From: Tepidanaerobacter acetatoxydans Re1
GTDB taxonomy: Bacteria > Bacillota > Thermosediminibacteria > Thermosediminibacterales > Tepidanaerobacteraceae
Length of the DNA: 64,000 bases
Assembly: GCF_000328765.2 (NCBI RefSeq)
Contig: NC_019954.2
Location: 2,275,769-2,339,768, forward strand
Reading direction: 5' to 3'
Shown one piece after another: positions 8,257 through 18,875 of this stretch (position 1 is the first letter of the stretch; each line of letters opens with the position of its first letter). Under the pieces are notes generated by a model. That model was not told the origin of the DNA, searched no databases, and saw only the letters and a program-made list of their open reading frames with translations. Both the position numbers and the translations under genes were made by a program.

Positions 8257-10329
8257 TTACTCCTTATTGTTTTTAGTTTCAGCTATTATTTTTTCTGCAA
8301 TCATCGCAGGTACTTCTTCATAATGGCTGAAGGTCGACACAAAGGAACCTCTGCCTTGTGTCATCGAACGCAGGTCAGTAGCATAACGAAGTATTTCCGA
8401 CATAGGTACCTGTGCTTTAATATGCTGCATACCATCCTTCTGATCCATGCCAAGCACTCTGCCGCGGCGCTTATTTAAATCTCCAATAATATCGCCCATG
8501 AAATTTTCGGGTACAACCACCGTTAAATCCATAATAGGCTCTAAAAGCACCGGTTTTGCCTGAAGTGCACCTTTCTTAAAAGCCATTGAGCCTGCAATTT
8601 TAAAAGCCATTTCAGAAGAATCAACCGGGTGAAAAGACCCATCATATAAAATGGCCTTTATGCCTATCATGGGATATCCTGCGAGCACACCCTCTTTTAA
8701 TGCCTCTCTAATTCCTTTTTCAACAGCAGGCACATACTGTTTCGGCACAGCACCGCCAAAAATTTTATCTTCAAACTGAAATTCTTCATTTAAATCAGTA
8801 GGTTGAAGTTCAAGCCATACATGGCCATACTGGCCTCGGCCACCACTTTGTTTTTTGTGTTTGCCTTCAACTTTGACTGTCTCGCGGATAGTTTCACGAT
8901 ATGGAATTTTGGGAGGTTCCAGTACAATCTCTGACCCAAACTTATTTGCAAGCTTTGCTGCTAAAACTTCAAGATGTATTTCTCCCATGCCGGAAACAAG
9001 GAGTTGACTTGTCTCCGGATCCTTTGAAACTTCAAAAGTCTTATCTTCCTCCATAAGTCTTGCAAGACCCGATGAAATCTTATCCTCATCCCCGGATGAC
9101 TTAGGCTGTGCAGCTAATGTCAGTACAGGCTTTGGAAAATCAATAGGTTTAAGTAATATGGGATTTTCCTTATCTGCCAGAGTATCATTGGTTGTAGTAT
9201 ACTGCAGTTTAGCCACTGCTGCTATGTCTCCTGCCAAAACCTCGGTAATATTTTCCTGTTTTTTGCCCTTCAAAGCATAAATCTGACCAAATTTTTCAGT
9301 TTGGTTTTGAGTAACATTATATACTGAAGTATCAGATTTTACACTGCCTGAAAACACTTTAAACAACGTCAGTTTACCCACATAGGGATCTGCCATGGTT
9401 TTAAATACTAACGCTGAAAAAGGTTCATCGGCACTGCATTTTCTTATAATCTCTTCATCTGTACCCGGTTTTACTCCTATTTCATCAGGGCGGTCTTGCG
9501 GCGAAGCTGCATAATTGCAGATTACATCCAATAATAGATTAATTCCCTTATTTGTCAAAGATGAGCCACATAGAATAGGAAATATATCTCCCGAAATTAT
9601 CCCTTTGCGCAATCCTTTTTCAATTTCGGTATCGGTTAGTTCTTCCCCTTCCAAATATTTCATTAAAATATCATCATCTGTTTCCGCCACGGCTTCCAAC
9701 AATGCCGATCTGTATTTTGCCATGGTATCCTTTAAATCTTCAGGGACTGCACATTCTTTTAGATTCTTATCAGCAAAACTATACGCCTTCTCTGATACTA
9801 TATCCACGATACCGTTGAAATTTGCTTCAGAACCAATAGGAAGCTGTAGAGGAACCGCCTTAGGACCAAAAAATTCACGAATCTGGTCGAGTACTTTGTT
9901 GAAATTTGCGTTTTCTCGATCCATTTTATTTATGAAAAATATGCGTGGCAGATTTGCATCTTCAGCATATTTAAATACCTGTTCAGTGCCTACTTCAACA
10001 CCGGATACGGCACAAACGGCTATAACCGCATTTTCAACCACTCTAAGAGCGCTTTTTACTTCACCTACAAAATCAAAATATCCAGGAGTATCAATAATAT
10101 TTATCTTGTTGTCTTTCCATTCACAAGGAGCAATTGCATTACTTATAGAAATTCTCCTTTTAATCTCTTCAGGATCATAATCGCAAATCGTATTACCTTC
10201 ATCAATTTTCCCCAAACGATCAGTGGAGCCTGAATTATACAGCATAGCTTCGGCCAAGGATGTCTTTCCGGAACCGCTATGACCAATAAGACCTATGTTC
10301 CTTATCATGTCACTTTTATAGTTTTTCAA
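8257..10329 (-). CDS. elongation factor G-like GTPase (FusA paralogue)
   Basis: 690 residues with the translation-GTPase motifs G1 GHSGSGKT (residues 16-23), G3 DTPGYFDF and G4 NKMD, followed by the EF-G domain II, III/IV and V order. The divergent G-domain, the absence of a neighbouring rpsG/rpsL/tuf, and the opening RNIGLIGHSGSGKTSLAEAML match the EF-G-like paralogue group (often annotated elongation factor G or FusA2) rather than the str-operon fusA. The paralogue's exact role (translocation, recycling or ribosome rescue) is not settled by sequence. It is monocistronic or weakly linked to its neighbours. Confidence 0.85.
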   Translation of the reverse strand: MKNYKSDMIRNIGLIGHSGSGKTSLAEAMLYNSGSTDRLGKIDEGNTICDYDPEEIKRRISISNAIAPCEWKDNKINIIDTPGYFDFVGEVKSALRVVENAVIAVCAVSGVEVGTEQVFKYAEDANLPRIFFINKMDRENANFNKVLDQIREFFGPKAVPLQLPIGSEANFNGIVDIVSEKAYSFADKNLKECAVPEDLKDTMAKYRSALLEAVAETDDDILMKYLEGEELTDTEIEKGLRKGIISGDIFPILCGSSLTNKGINLLLDVICNYAASPQDRPDEIGVKPGTDEEIIRKCSADEPFSALVFKTMADPYVGKLTLFKVFSGSVKSDTSVYNVTQNQTEKFGQIYALKGKKQENITEVLAGDIAAVAKLQYTTTNDTLADKENPILLKPIDFPKPVLTLAAQPKSSGDEDKISSGLARLMEEDKTFEVSKDPETSQLLVSGMGEIHLEVLAAKLANKFGSEIVLEPPKIPYRETIRETVKVEGKHKKQSGGRGQYGHVWLELQPTDLNEEFQFEDKIFGGAVPKQYVPAVEKGIREALKEGVLAGYPMIGIKAILYDGSFHPVDSSEMAFKIAGSMAFKKGALQAKPVLLEPIMDLTVVVPENFMGDIIGDLNKRRGRVLGMDQKDGMQHIKAQVPMSEILRYATDLRSMTQGRGSFVSTFSHYEEVPAMIAEKIIAETKNNKE

Positions 10330-10549
10330 ACCTGATCTCCTCCTTATCTTTAAATGAAATATTGAACCGCCGAAAATTATATAAATATTGCCTAATATAT
10401 TATTCTACTAATATAAACCGATTTCCTGCTAAATATATTATTGAAAAATGTTTATTCTTAAATTCAATCGAATTTTTCTGTTACTTAATAAAAATAATAT
10501 CATACTCTGCATTCTTGAACAATACGAACCTTATTCTTAGCAATAATAA

Positions 10550-10578
10550 AATAGGATCGGTTTTTTTCCGATCCTATT
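10550..10578 (-). terminator. terminator of guaB
   Basis: An 11-bp perfect stem, AATAGGATCGG against CCGATCCTATT, with a seven-base loop, followed on the minus strand by TTATTATTG. The rest of 10330-10549 is AT-rich and shows no gene. Confidence 0.75.
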
Positions 10579-10584
10579 GCAAAA

Positions 10585-12087
<1,503 letters not shown>

Positions 12088-12141
12088 TTAATATCTGTGT
12101 CAATAAAAACGCGGAATAACTGCACAGATTTTTCTTAAGCC

Positions 12142-12170
12142 TTGATTGACATATAAAATGTTGGTATAAT
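12142..12170 (+). promoter_or_regulatory. sigma-A promoter of the riboswitch leader
   Basis: TTGATT (12142-12147), 17 bases, TATAAT (12165-12170). Transcription would begin about ten bases before the aptamer. Confidence 0.75.
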
Positions 12171-12180
12171 AAATGCAATA

Positions 12181-12278
12181 ATAAAGGGGAGTAGTTCGGG
12201 CTTTTGCCTTTGAAGGCTCAACATGCTGGCAAGACATCTTGCCTGGGCTTTCACCATTCTTGGGAATGAGACCTTTAT
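12181..12278 (+). ncRNA. yybP-ykoY (Mn2+) riboswitch aptamer
   Basis: The leader opens with AAAGGGGAGTAG, the 5' signature of the yybP-ykoY family, and ends with the conserved GAGACCTTT. TAAAGG (12182-12187) can pair with CCTTTA (12272-12277) to close the aptamer. An internal hairpin, GGCAAGACATCTTGCC, is visible. The known ligand is Mn2+ and the usual targets are Mn2+ exporters, including UPF0016/Gdt1 proteins, exactly as found downstream. Confidence 0.9.
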
Positions 12279-12320
12279 TCCGGGTATTGATTGTATTGAT
12301 TTGCTGCGGAATAAAGGTCT
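12269..12320 (+). terminator. riboswitch expression-platform terminator
   Basis: A 13-bp stem, AGACCTTTATTCC with GGAATAAAGGTCT, followed by TTATTATTA. Its left arm contains the CCTTTA needed to close the aptamer. The two structures are therefore mutually exclusive: Mn2+ binding should prevent the terminator and switch the gene on. Confidence 0.85.
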
Positions 12321-12390
12321 TTATTATTACCTTTCCTGATACTTAATACATCAAAACAACTTTATTCTAAAATTTAAGCGAGGTGTTTTT

Positions 12391-12693
12391 ATGGACTTAA
12401 AACTTTTTTTCATGGCTTTTGGTATGTTGTTCCTGGCAGAAATGGGAGATAAAACTCAGCTTGCCGTATTTACCTTAGTAACACAGTATAAAAAACCGCT
12501 GCCCATATTCCTCGGAGCCTCACTTGCATTGGTCCTTGTTACTCTTATAGGTGCACTGTTTGGTGAAGTGGTGTCACGTTATGTTCCCACTGCATACCTT
12601 AAACTTGCGGCAGGTATTCTTTTTGTCGGCATAGGTATATTTGTTCTCATTGAAGCTGTGCCCGGAGTTTTGCATCAGCTTGGCCGCGGATGA
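12391..12693 (+). CDS. half-size UPF0016/Gdt1-family Mn2+ transporter
   Basis: 100 residues with three hydrophobic segments. It carries one copy of the family motif, EMGDKTQ at about residues 17-23, at the end of the first segment. Family members of the common type (TMEM165/Gdt1/MneA) have two such repeats in about 190-200 residues; this protein has only one, so it would have to assemble as a dimer. RBS GAGGTG precedes the ATG. Its placement behind a Mn2+ riboswitch supports a role in Mn2+ export. No second half-gene lies next to it. Confidence 0.82.
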   Translation: MDLKLFFMAFGMLFLAEMGDKTQLAVFTLVTQYKKPLPIFLGASLALVLVTLIGALFGEVVSRYVPTAYLKLAAGILFVGIGIFVLIEAVPGVLHQLGRG

Positions 12694-12816
12694 GTTTAGC
12701 TGCTAAAGAAAAAGGCAATTGCCAGATGCAGTATGGCTTTACATTTATCAATTTAAATACTAATATACATATAAGAAGCATATATCAATACAAAACTCCA
12801 GCTTAGGGTGGTCTTT

Positions 12817-15519
12817 ATGAAAAAGATAGATGAGGTTTTAGATGTCCTGATACAGTTAACAAAGGACAAACACGATGGGGTTTGTGCAGCGGATATTGCC
12901 TCAGAAATTGGAATGGACAGGGCAAATGTAAGCCGGTACTTAAATGAACTTTATAAAAATGGTAAAATCGACAAAATAAAGGGTAAGCCGGTACTTTACA
13001 AGACTAACGAAAATAAAAAAGTTGTTCCAGAGCAAAGTCTAAACAGCCAAATCTCATTAGACAGACTTATCGGTTCCGATATGAGTTTAAAAGCAGCCGT
13101 CCAATTGGCAAAAGCTGCTATGGCTTACCCGCCCGACGGCCTCCCAATATTGATACTCGGTGAAACCGGTGCAGGTAAGTCAATATTTGCAGAAGCTATA
13201 TACGGCTTTGCTATAGAATCAAGTTTAATACCGGATGATGCTCCATTCATAAGCTTTAACTGTGCAGACTATGCAGACAATCCTCAGCTCCTGATAGCAC
13301 AGCTTTTCGGAGTCAAAAAAGGTGCTTATACCGGTGCATTAGATGACAAGGTTGGCCTCTTAAAGAAAGCAGACGGCGGGATAATTTTTTTAGATGAAAT
13401 ACACCGTTTGCCGCCTCAAGGTCAGGAACTGCTCTTTATTTACATGGACAAAGGATATTTTAGGCCACTTGGTGAAACCGAGAAAATTGTTCGGGCAAAT
13501 GCCCGACTAATAGCTGCCACTACGGAAGAACCTCAATCCTATCTTCTAAAAACTTTTATAAGGAGAATACCTGTAACAATAAATCTGCCTCCATTGCGGG
13601 AAAAGAGTCTAGCCGAAAGATGCAGTCTTATTTGTTCCTTTTTGAGCGAAGAATCGGCACGTATAAGTAAGGCTATATATATTGAAAGAAACTGCTTTAT
13701 ATCATACTTACTCTATAATTGCACAGGAAACATAGGTCAGCTAAAGAACGATATTCAGTTAGCTTGTGCTAAGGCTTTTTTAAACTACAAATCACAAAGC
13801 AAAGAATTCCTGATGATTTCGTCCGAAGATCTTCCGCCTCATGTAAAAAGGGGCATTATGCACCTGCATAAATTCAGAGATGAAATAGAAACATTGATAA
13901 GCGACAACGAAGACATGCTGTATTTTTCTCCCGATAAAGACTTTCATGCAATTTTTTCTAAAGACAATAGTGAACGCCATTTTTATGATGTTATAGAAGA
14001 AAAATTAGAAATATTGAATAAAAGTGGAATTGAGGAAAAGGAAATAAGTAGAATTTTAAATAGTGAAATAGAAAAACACTTTAAAAAATATATTCAAAAC
14101 ATGGTTGGCAAATATCATAAAGACGAAATTTCCAAAATAGTGGGAGAAAAGGTTATAGCCGTAACCGAAGATATACTAGATATGGCGGAAATGAAATTAA
14201 ACAGATATATGGATGAAAAAATCTTTTTCGGCTTGGCCTTACATCTTCAAAAAACCATAGACCGCATAAGATCAGGAGGAAAAATATACAATCCCCGCAT
14301 TAATTTCATAAGAATCAATTACCCTGATGAGTTTATAGCAGCCGTAGAAGCAGCAAAGCTAATTGACCAAAGGTTTAAAGTTGAAACCCCTCTAGATGAG
14401 ATAGGCTATCTTGCCATGTTCTTTGTACCTGATACCGTCATAGAAAGTAATAAACCCGAAGGTAAAGTGGCAATCTTAGTTGCAATGCATGGCAATTCAA
14501 CGGCAAGTAGTATGGCCCAGGTTGCAAATGACCTTGCCGGAACCGAACACGTCATAGGTATTGATATGCCATTGAGCATGGATCCGGAAAAAATGTATGA
14601 AACAATAAAGGAGTATGCAATTAAGTCCGACACCGGAAAAGGAATCTTATTGCTTGTGGATATGGGGTCACTTAAGAATTTTGGAAACATGATAGCTGAA
14701 GAAACAAATTTAAAGATAAAAACAATAGATATGGTAACTACTTTAATGGTCATAGATGCTTGCCATAAGGCCATTATGGGAAAACATTTGGATGAAATAT
14801 ATGAATCTGTATCAAAAACAAATCCAATAGAACTTTATAATATGAAAAAGGTTGAAAAGAGCAAAGAAAACATTATAATTACTGCGTGTTTTACCGGTCA
14901 TGGTGCTGCAAAAGAACTAAAAAGAATTCTTGAAGAAGAGTATTTAATTAATAATCATATAAAAGTCATCCCACTTGAATTTATAAACAAAGCAGAGTTT
15001 AATAGGAGCGTGGAAAAATATCAAGAAACACATAACATTGTAGCGATTGTTGGCACTCTTGATTTTACCATTTGCCACATACCATACATATCGGCTGTTG
15101 ATTTACTGACGGGCAAAGCAAAAGACTTTTTGCTAAAACTTATCGATGAAGTCGACATCTGTGAAAAAATAGAAGTATCATTGTGCGAGCATCTCAGAGC
15201 AGTAAATGCAAAAGATTGTTTTAGGATGTCCAAATCAGTTGTTCTGGATATCCAAAGAGCACTGAGTTTAACAATACCATCGGAAGTAAAAATAGGTATA
15301 ATACTTCACATAGCCTTTCTAATAGAAAAGCTGGCGTCAGGCGGCAAAAGGACAGTTTTTGAGAATTTTGAGGAATATAAAAAAGCACATAGCAGTGAAC
15401 TAAATACCATAATAAACTACATAAAACCGATTGAAGATTATTTCAATATAGATATCGGGCCGCATGAGTGCGCATATCTTTGCAGAATGTTCCTAGAAAA
15501 TACATCCACTGAACAGTAA
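12817..15519 (+). CDS. LevR-type sigma-54 activator with PRD and PTS-like domains
   Basis: 900 residues from the ATG at 12817, with GGGTGG six bases upstream. Order of domains: N-terminal winged helix (about 1-70); AAA+ sigma-54 interaction module with Walker A GETGAGKS, a GAYTGA loop (the GAFTGA equivalent that contacts sigma-54) and Walker B GGIIFLDEIH; a first PRD; an EIIA-mannose-like domain with VAMHGNSTASSMA; an EIIB-like segment with ACFTGHGAAKEL; and a second PRD at the C-terminus. Such proteins are switched by PTS phosphorylation of their histidines and activate a neighbouring PTS operon from a -24/-12 promoter. The PTS genes start 160 bases downstream and have such a promoter. Confidence 0.92.
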   Translation: MKKIDEVLDVLIQLTKDKHDGVCAADIASEIGMDRANVSRYLNELYKNGKIDKIKGKPVLYKTNENKKVVPEQSLNSQISLDRLIGSDMSLKAAVQLAKAAMAYPPDGLPILILGETGAGKSIFAEAIYGFAIESSLIPDDAPFISFNCADYADNPQLLIAQLFGVKKGAYTGALDDKVGLLKKADGGIIFLDEIHRLPPQGQELLFIYMDKGYFRPLGETEKIVRANARLIAATTEEPQSYLLKTFIRRIPVTINLPPLREKSLAERCSLICSFLSEESARISKAIYIERNCFISYLLYNCTGNIGQLKNDIQLACAKAFLNYKSQSKEFLMISSEDLPPHVKRGIMHLHKFRDEIETLISDNEDMLYFSPDKDFHAIFSKDNSERHFYDVIEEKLEILNKSGIEEKEISRILNSEIEKHFKKYIQNMVGKYHKDEISKIVGEKVIAVTEDILDMAEMKLNRYMDEKIFFGLALHLQKTIDRIRSGGKIYNPRINFIRINYPDEFIAAVEAAKLIDQRFKVETPLDEIGYLAMFFVPDTVIESNKPEGKVAILVAMHGNSTASSMAQVANDLAGTEHVIGIDMPLSMDPEKMYETIKEYAIKSDTGKGILLLVDMGSLKNFGNMIAEETNLKIKTIDMVTTLMVIDACHKAIMGKHLDEIYESVSKTNPIELYNMKKVEKSKENIIITACFTGHGAAKELKRILEEEYLINNHIKVIPLEFINKAEFNRSVEKYQETHNIVAIVGTLDFTICHIPYISAVDLLTGKAKDFLLKLIDEVDICEKIEVSLCEHLRAVNAKDCFRMSKSVVLDIQRALSLTIPSEVKIGIILHIAFLIEKLASGGKRTVFENFEEYKKAHSSELNTIINYIKPIEDYFNIDIGPHECAYLCRMFLENTSTEQ

Positions 15520-15545
15520 TTTTTAATAAGTGTGTAATAGTGTAA

Positions 15546-15574
15546 AAAGTGTGTATTGAATAAATACACACTTT
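15546..15574 (+). terminator. inverted repeat after the activator gene: terminator or activator site
   Basis: A perfect 12-bp repeat, AAAGTGTGTATT against AATACACACTTT, with a five-base loop, followed by CTTATTT. It can end the activator gene. Extra GTGTGTA copies just before it and its position about 65-90 bases upstream of the -24 element also fit an upstream activator binding site. Confidence 0.5.
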
Positions 15575-15636
15575 CTTATTTCCCTCACACCAGAATCCTT
15601 CGATATTTGAGAATAAAAGTCCAGTTGTAAATATTC

Positions 15637-15650
15637 GGCATGATACTTGC
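15637..15650 (+). promoter_or_regulatory. sigma-54 (-24/-12) promoter of the PTS operon
   Basis: CGGCATGATACTTGC contains GG (15637-15638) and GC (15649-15650) with exactly ten bases between them, close to the consensus TGGCACGNNNNTTGCW. It stands 31 bases before the first PTS gene and directly after the gene for a sigma-54 activator. No good sigma-A promoter is seen in this spacer. Confidence 0.82.
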
Positions 15651-15680
15651 GTATATAAATAGTAGCAAGGAGGTGAAAAT

Positions 15681-16001
15681 GTGAAAAAGATTATGCTGGT
15701 ATGCTCTTCAGGGTCTTCCACAAGTCTTCTTGTCAAAAAAATGCAGGAAGCTGCTCAAAAAAAAGGCTTAAAGGACGTAGAAATTGTAGCTACATCACAA
15801 GCAGAAGCTAAAAATCATTACGATGATACGGATGTACTTCTTTTGGGGCCACAGGTACGGTACTTATATAATGAGCTAAAGAAGACTCTTGCCGGCAAAA
15901 AAATTGTTCTGGATGTCATAAACAGTAGGGATTATGGAATGATGAACGGAAAGGCAGTTTTGGAGCAAGCACTTAAATTATCAGATCAGGAAGGCGTATA
16001 A
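15681..16001 (+). CDS. PTS lactose/cellobiose family IIB component
   Basis: 106 residues from a GTG with GGAGGTG at a good distance. The phosphorylated cysteine is C8 in the loop CSSGSSTSLLV, characteristic of the Lac family IIB fold. It passes the phosphoryl group from IIA to sugar bound by IIC. First gene of the sigma-54-dependent operon IIB-IIC-IIA-DUF871-GH4. Confidence 0.92.
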   Translation: MKKIMLVCSSGSSTSLLVKKMQEAAQKKGLKDVEIVATSQAEAKNHYDDTDVLLLGPQVRYLYNELKKTLAGKKIVLDVINSRDYGMMNGKAVLEQALKLSDQEGV

Positions 16002-16035
16002 GAAAAAAGTAAATTGAAAAAGGAGGATTTTGGTT

Positions 16036-17307
16036 ATGGAAGCCTTTATAGAATGGATGGATAAGCATTTTGTGCCAATAGCGGCCAAAATCGGAGCTCA
16101 GAGGCATCTTGTAGCTATACGTGATGGATTTGCCGGGATTATGCCGTTGATACTCGCAGGTTCTTTCGCTGTACTTCTAAACAATACTCTTTGTATTTGG
16201 GTACCGGCACTGGAGTTTCTGGTTCCAATAAATAGTGCTGTATGGTGGGGCACCTTCGCTATAATGACTCTGCTTATAGTTTTTTCCGTAGGTTACAATC
16301 TGGCAAAAAGCTATGATGAAGATGCATTGGTCGCAGGTTTAATATCCGTAGCAAGTTTTATAATTACTCTTCCTCAGGCACCCGAAGGGGTAGGTTGGGG
16401 TTTTATTAAAATAAATTATTTGGATGCTACGGCACTTTTTACAGGCCTTTTAGTTGCCATTATAGCAACTGAAATATTTGTAAAACTCACTAAGGCTCAT
16501 TTGGTCATAAACATGCCCGGCGATGTACCTCCATCTGTTGGTAGAGCTTTTGCAGCATTGATTCCCAGTGCTGTCACAGTTTATGTTTTTGGAATTTTAA
16601 CTTCAATAATTACAGCTATGGGCGGCACAAGCTTGTATGATATTATATTGCAGACTATTCAGATTCCGCTTCAGAATCTCGGTCAAAGCGTAGGTTCGGC
16701 TATGCTGGCAACCTTCCTGATAACACTATTTTGGTTTTTTGGACTTCATGGAGCAAACCTGCTTGACCCTGTAATGAATGCTATTTACGTTCCGGCACTG
16801 CAGGCCAATGCTGCTGCAATTCAGCAAGGCGCAGTACCTCCAAACCTTATTACAAGGGTATTTTTTGACACATATTCTCATCTTGGCGGTTCAGGTGCAA
16901 CGCTGGGTTTAGTTATTGCCATATTGCTTGTTTGTAAAAAAAGGCAGGATTTAAAGAGTCTGGCAAAACTTGCACTGCCTGCCGGCATCTTCCAGATTAA
17001 TGAACCTATTATCTTCGGCTTACCCATAGTATTAAATCCAATACTATTTATACCTTTTATAATAATTGAACCGATACTCACACTTATTTCGTATCTTGCT
17101 ACAGCCATAGGCTTGGTTCCTCCTACATACGTTGCAATTCCTTGGACATCACCTGTAGGAATCGGAGCATTTTTAGCCACAGGAGGAAGTCTTGGAGCAG
17201 CAATATTAGCCGTAGTAAATCTTGTAATTGCTACTCTAATATATATTCCATTTGTAATCCTGTTGGATAGACAAGAATCTTCAAATGATATGGATTTGCC
17301 CCAATAA
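16036..17307 (+). CDS. PTS lactose/cellobiose family IIC permease
   Basis: About 423 residues starting at the ATG at 16036 (AGGAGG nine bases before). It has around ten hydrophobic segments and the family substrate-binding stretches FFGLHGAN and QINEPIIFGLPIV, the latter containing the conserved Asn-Glu pair. It imports and phosphorylates a beta-glucoside, probably a di- or oligosaccharide such as cellobiose. The neighbouring phospho-beta-glucosidase supports this. Confidence 0.93.
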   Translation: MEAFIEWMDKHFVPIAAKIGAQRHLVAIRDGFAGIMPLILAGSFAVLLNNTLCIWVPALEFLVPINSAVWWGTFAIMTLLIVFSVGYNLAKSYDEDALVAGLISVASFIITLPQAPEGVGWGFIKINYLDATALFTGLLVAIIATEIFVKLTKAHLVINMPGDVPPSVGRAFAALIPSAVTVYVFGILTSIITAMGGTSLYDIILQTIQIPLQNLGQSVGSAMLATFLITLFWFFGLHGANLLDPVMNAIYVPALQANAAAIQQGAVPPNLITRVFFDTYSHLGGSGATLGLVIAILLVCKKRQDLKSLAKLALPAGIFQINEPIIFGLPIVLNPILFIPFIIIEPILTLISYLATAIGLVPPTYVAIPWTSPVGIGAFLATGGSLGAAILAVVNLVIATLIYIPFVILLDRQESSNDMDLPQ

Positions 17308-17317
17308 ATATGCTCAA

Positions 17318-17349
17318 GCAGAAGTAACGGAAAACTTCGTTACTTCTGC
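17318..17349 (+). other. intercistronic stem-loop between IIC and IIA
   Basis: GCAGAAGTAACG pairs perfectly with CGTTACTTCTGC (12 bp) around an eight-base loop. No uridine run follows, so it looks like an mRNA-stability or partial-attenuation hairpin rather than a full terminator. Confidence 0.55.
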
Positions 17350-17423
17350 ATATCTTGTTGCATTAAAAACTTAGCATTTTGGACAACATTTATAAAACAA
17401 ATATAATGAGGAGCGATTATCTT

Positions 17424-17753
17424 ATGGATTTAGAAAGAGATATACTTAATTTGATAACATACAGCGGTGAAGCAACAAGCCTTTCCATCGAAGCGATAGA
17501 ATATGCAAGAAACGGAGAATTTGCCAAAGCCGAAGATTGTTTTAAAGAAGCTGACGAAAAACTTATAATGGCGCATAAAGTTCAGACCTCTTTAATGCAC
17601 AGAGAAGCAGCCGGTGAGAGCTTTTCTATGTCGATACTTTTAGTGCATGCACAGGACCATTTGATGAATTCCATTACAACGAATACCTTGGCTAAAGAAT
17701 TTGTCAAGGTATTCAGCGAACTTGAGAGTTTAAAGAAGAAAGGTGAAGCCTAA
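17424..17753 (+). CDS. PTS lactose/cellobiose family IIA component
   Basis: 109 residues from the ATG at 17424; an earlier in-frame ATG (17406) belongs to the ribosome binding site GAGGAG. All-helical protein with the family's phosphorylated histidine in VHAQDHLM (H75) and the acidic KAEDCF helix. It receives phosphate from HPr. The stop codon abuts the start of the next gene. Confidence 0.92.
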   Translation: MDLERDILNLITYSGEATSLSIEAIEYARNGEFAKAEDCFKEADEKLIMAHKVQTSLMHREAAGESFSMSILLVHAQDHLMNSITTNTLAKEFVKVFSELESLKKKGEA

Positions 17754-18839
17754 ATGAAAGAACTGGGGATTTCCATATATCCTGCAGAAACTAATATAGA
17801 AGATGATTGTAGATATATAGATACAGCTCGCAAATATGGCTTTACAAGAATATTTACTAACCTCATTTCCGTAGAAAACGATCAACATATGTTAGAATGT
17901 TTCAAGAAAGTATGTTTATATGCCAGGAAAAATAATATGAAAGTAATTGCAGATATAAATCCAGAGGTCTTACAAACTTTAGGAGTTTGTCCGAACGATA
18001 TAGAATTTTTTTACAATCTTGGCCTTTTTGGCATACGCTTTGACACGGGTTCCAACGGTTTTGACGAAAGTCTTATGACTTACAATCCTTATAATCTTAA
18101 AATCGAAATAAACATGAGCTCCGGAATAAAATATCTGGAAAATATCATGGAATTTAGGCCCAACATAGATAATCTCCTGGGCTGCCACAATTTTTATCCG
18201 TTGAGATATACCGGGTTATCGAGGGAACATTTTTTAAAATGTTCAAAGGCATTTACATCCTACGGGATACCTGCCGCGGCATTTGTTACATCTTCCAGCG
18301 CAAAGTTTGGGCCGTGGCCGGATAATGACGGACTCTGCACGCTGGAAGAGCATCGAAACCTTCCGATAGAAACCCAGGCCAAAGATTTTTTTAATACCGG
18401 TCTTATAGATACGGTAATAATAGGTAACTGTTATGCATCGGAAGATGAATTAAAAACCTTAAGTTCTTTAGATAAAGATATATTAAGTTTAAATGTAGAA
18501 CTTGAAGATGGCATCTCCGAAATTGAGAAAAAAATTGTCCTTGATGAGCCTCACTTTAACAGAGGTGATATCTCGGAATACTTAATAAGGTCTACTCTTA
18601 GCAGAGTAAAATATAAGAATAATTTTTTTAAGCTCTTTAATCCCAAACAGGATATAAAAAGGGGTGATATCTTAATTCCAAGTTCCTCATACAAAAGATA
18701 TGCAGGGGAGCTCCAAATAGCATTAAAAGATATGGAAAACAGCGGAAAAATAAATGTTGTAGGTAGAATAATTCCTGAAGAAGTGTTTTTAATAGACTTA
18801 ATACATCCATGGCAAAAATTCAAGTTTAAGCTGAAATAA
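17754..18839 (+). CDS. DUF871/MupG-like phosphoglycosidase
   Basis: 361 residues, starting directly after the IIA stop (TAAATG). The opening LGISIYPAETNIEDDCRYID and the TIM-barrel-like first two thirds followed by a small C-terminal beta domain are the DUF871 pattern. Bacillus subtilis MupG of this family cleaves 6-phospho-MurNAc from peptidoglycan fragments. Many relatives sit beside cellobiose-type PTS genes as here, with the substrate untested. There is no MurQ or MurR gene nearby, so the substrate cannot be decided from context. Confidence 0.8.
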   Translation: MKELGISIYPAETNIEDDCRYIDTARKYGFTRIFTNLISVENDQHMLECFKKVCLYARKNNMKVIADINPEVLQTLGVCPNDIEFFYNLGLFGIRFDTGSNGFDESLMTYNPYNLKIEINMSSGIKYLENIMEFRPNIDNLLGCHNFYPLRYTGLSREHFLKCSKAFTSYGIPAAAFVTSSSAKFGPWPDNDGLCTLEEHRNLPIETQAKDFFNTGLIDTVIIGNCYASEDELKTLSSLDKDILSLNVELEDGISEIEKKIVLDEPHFNRGDISEYLIRSTLSRVKYKNNFFKLFNPKQDIKRGDILIPSSSYKRYAGELQIALKDMENSGKINVVGRIIPEEVFLIDLIHPWQKFKFKLK

Positions 18840-18875
18840 TTCGTCATGGCTTAAAAAATAAGGAGGTTTAACGAT

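Noticed and set aside
9515..10180. A 221-codon plus-strand open frame
   Set aside because: It lies wholly inside the EF-G-like gene on the other strand, lacks a ribosome binding site, and its Ser/Ile-rich composition is typical of antisense shadow frames.
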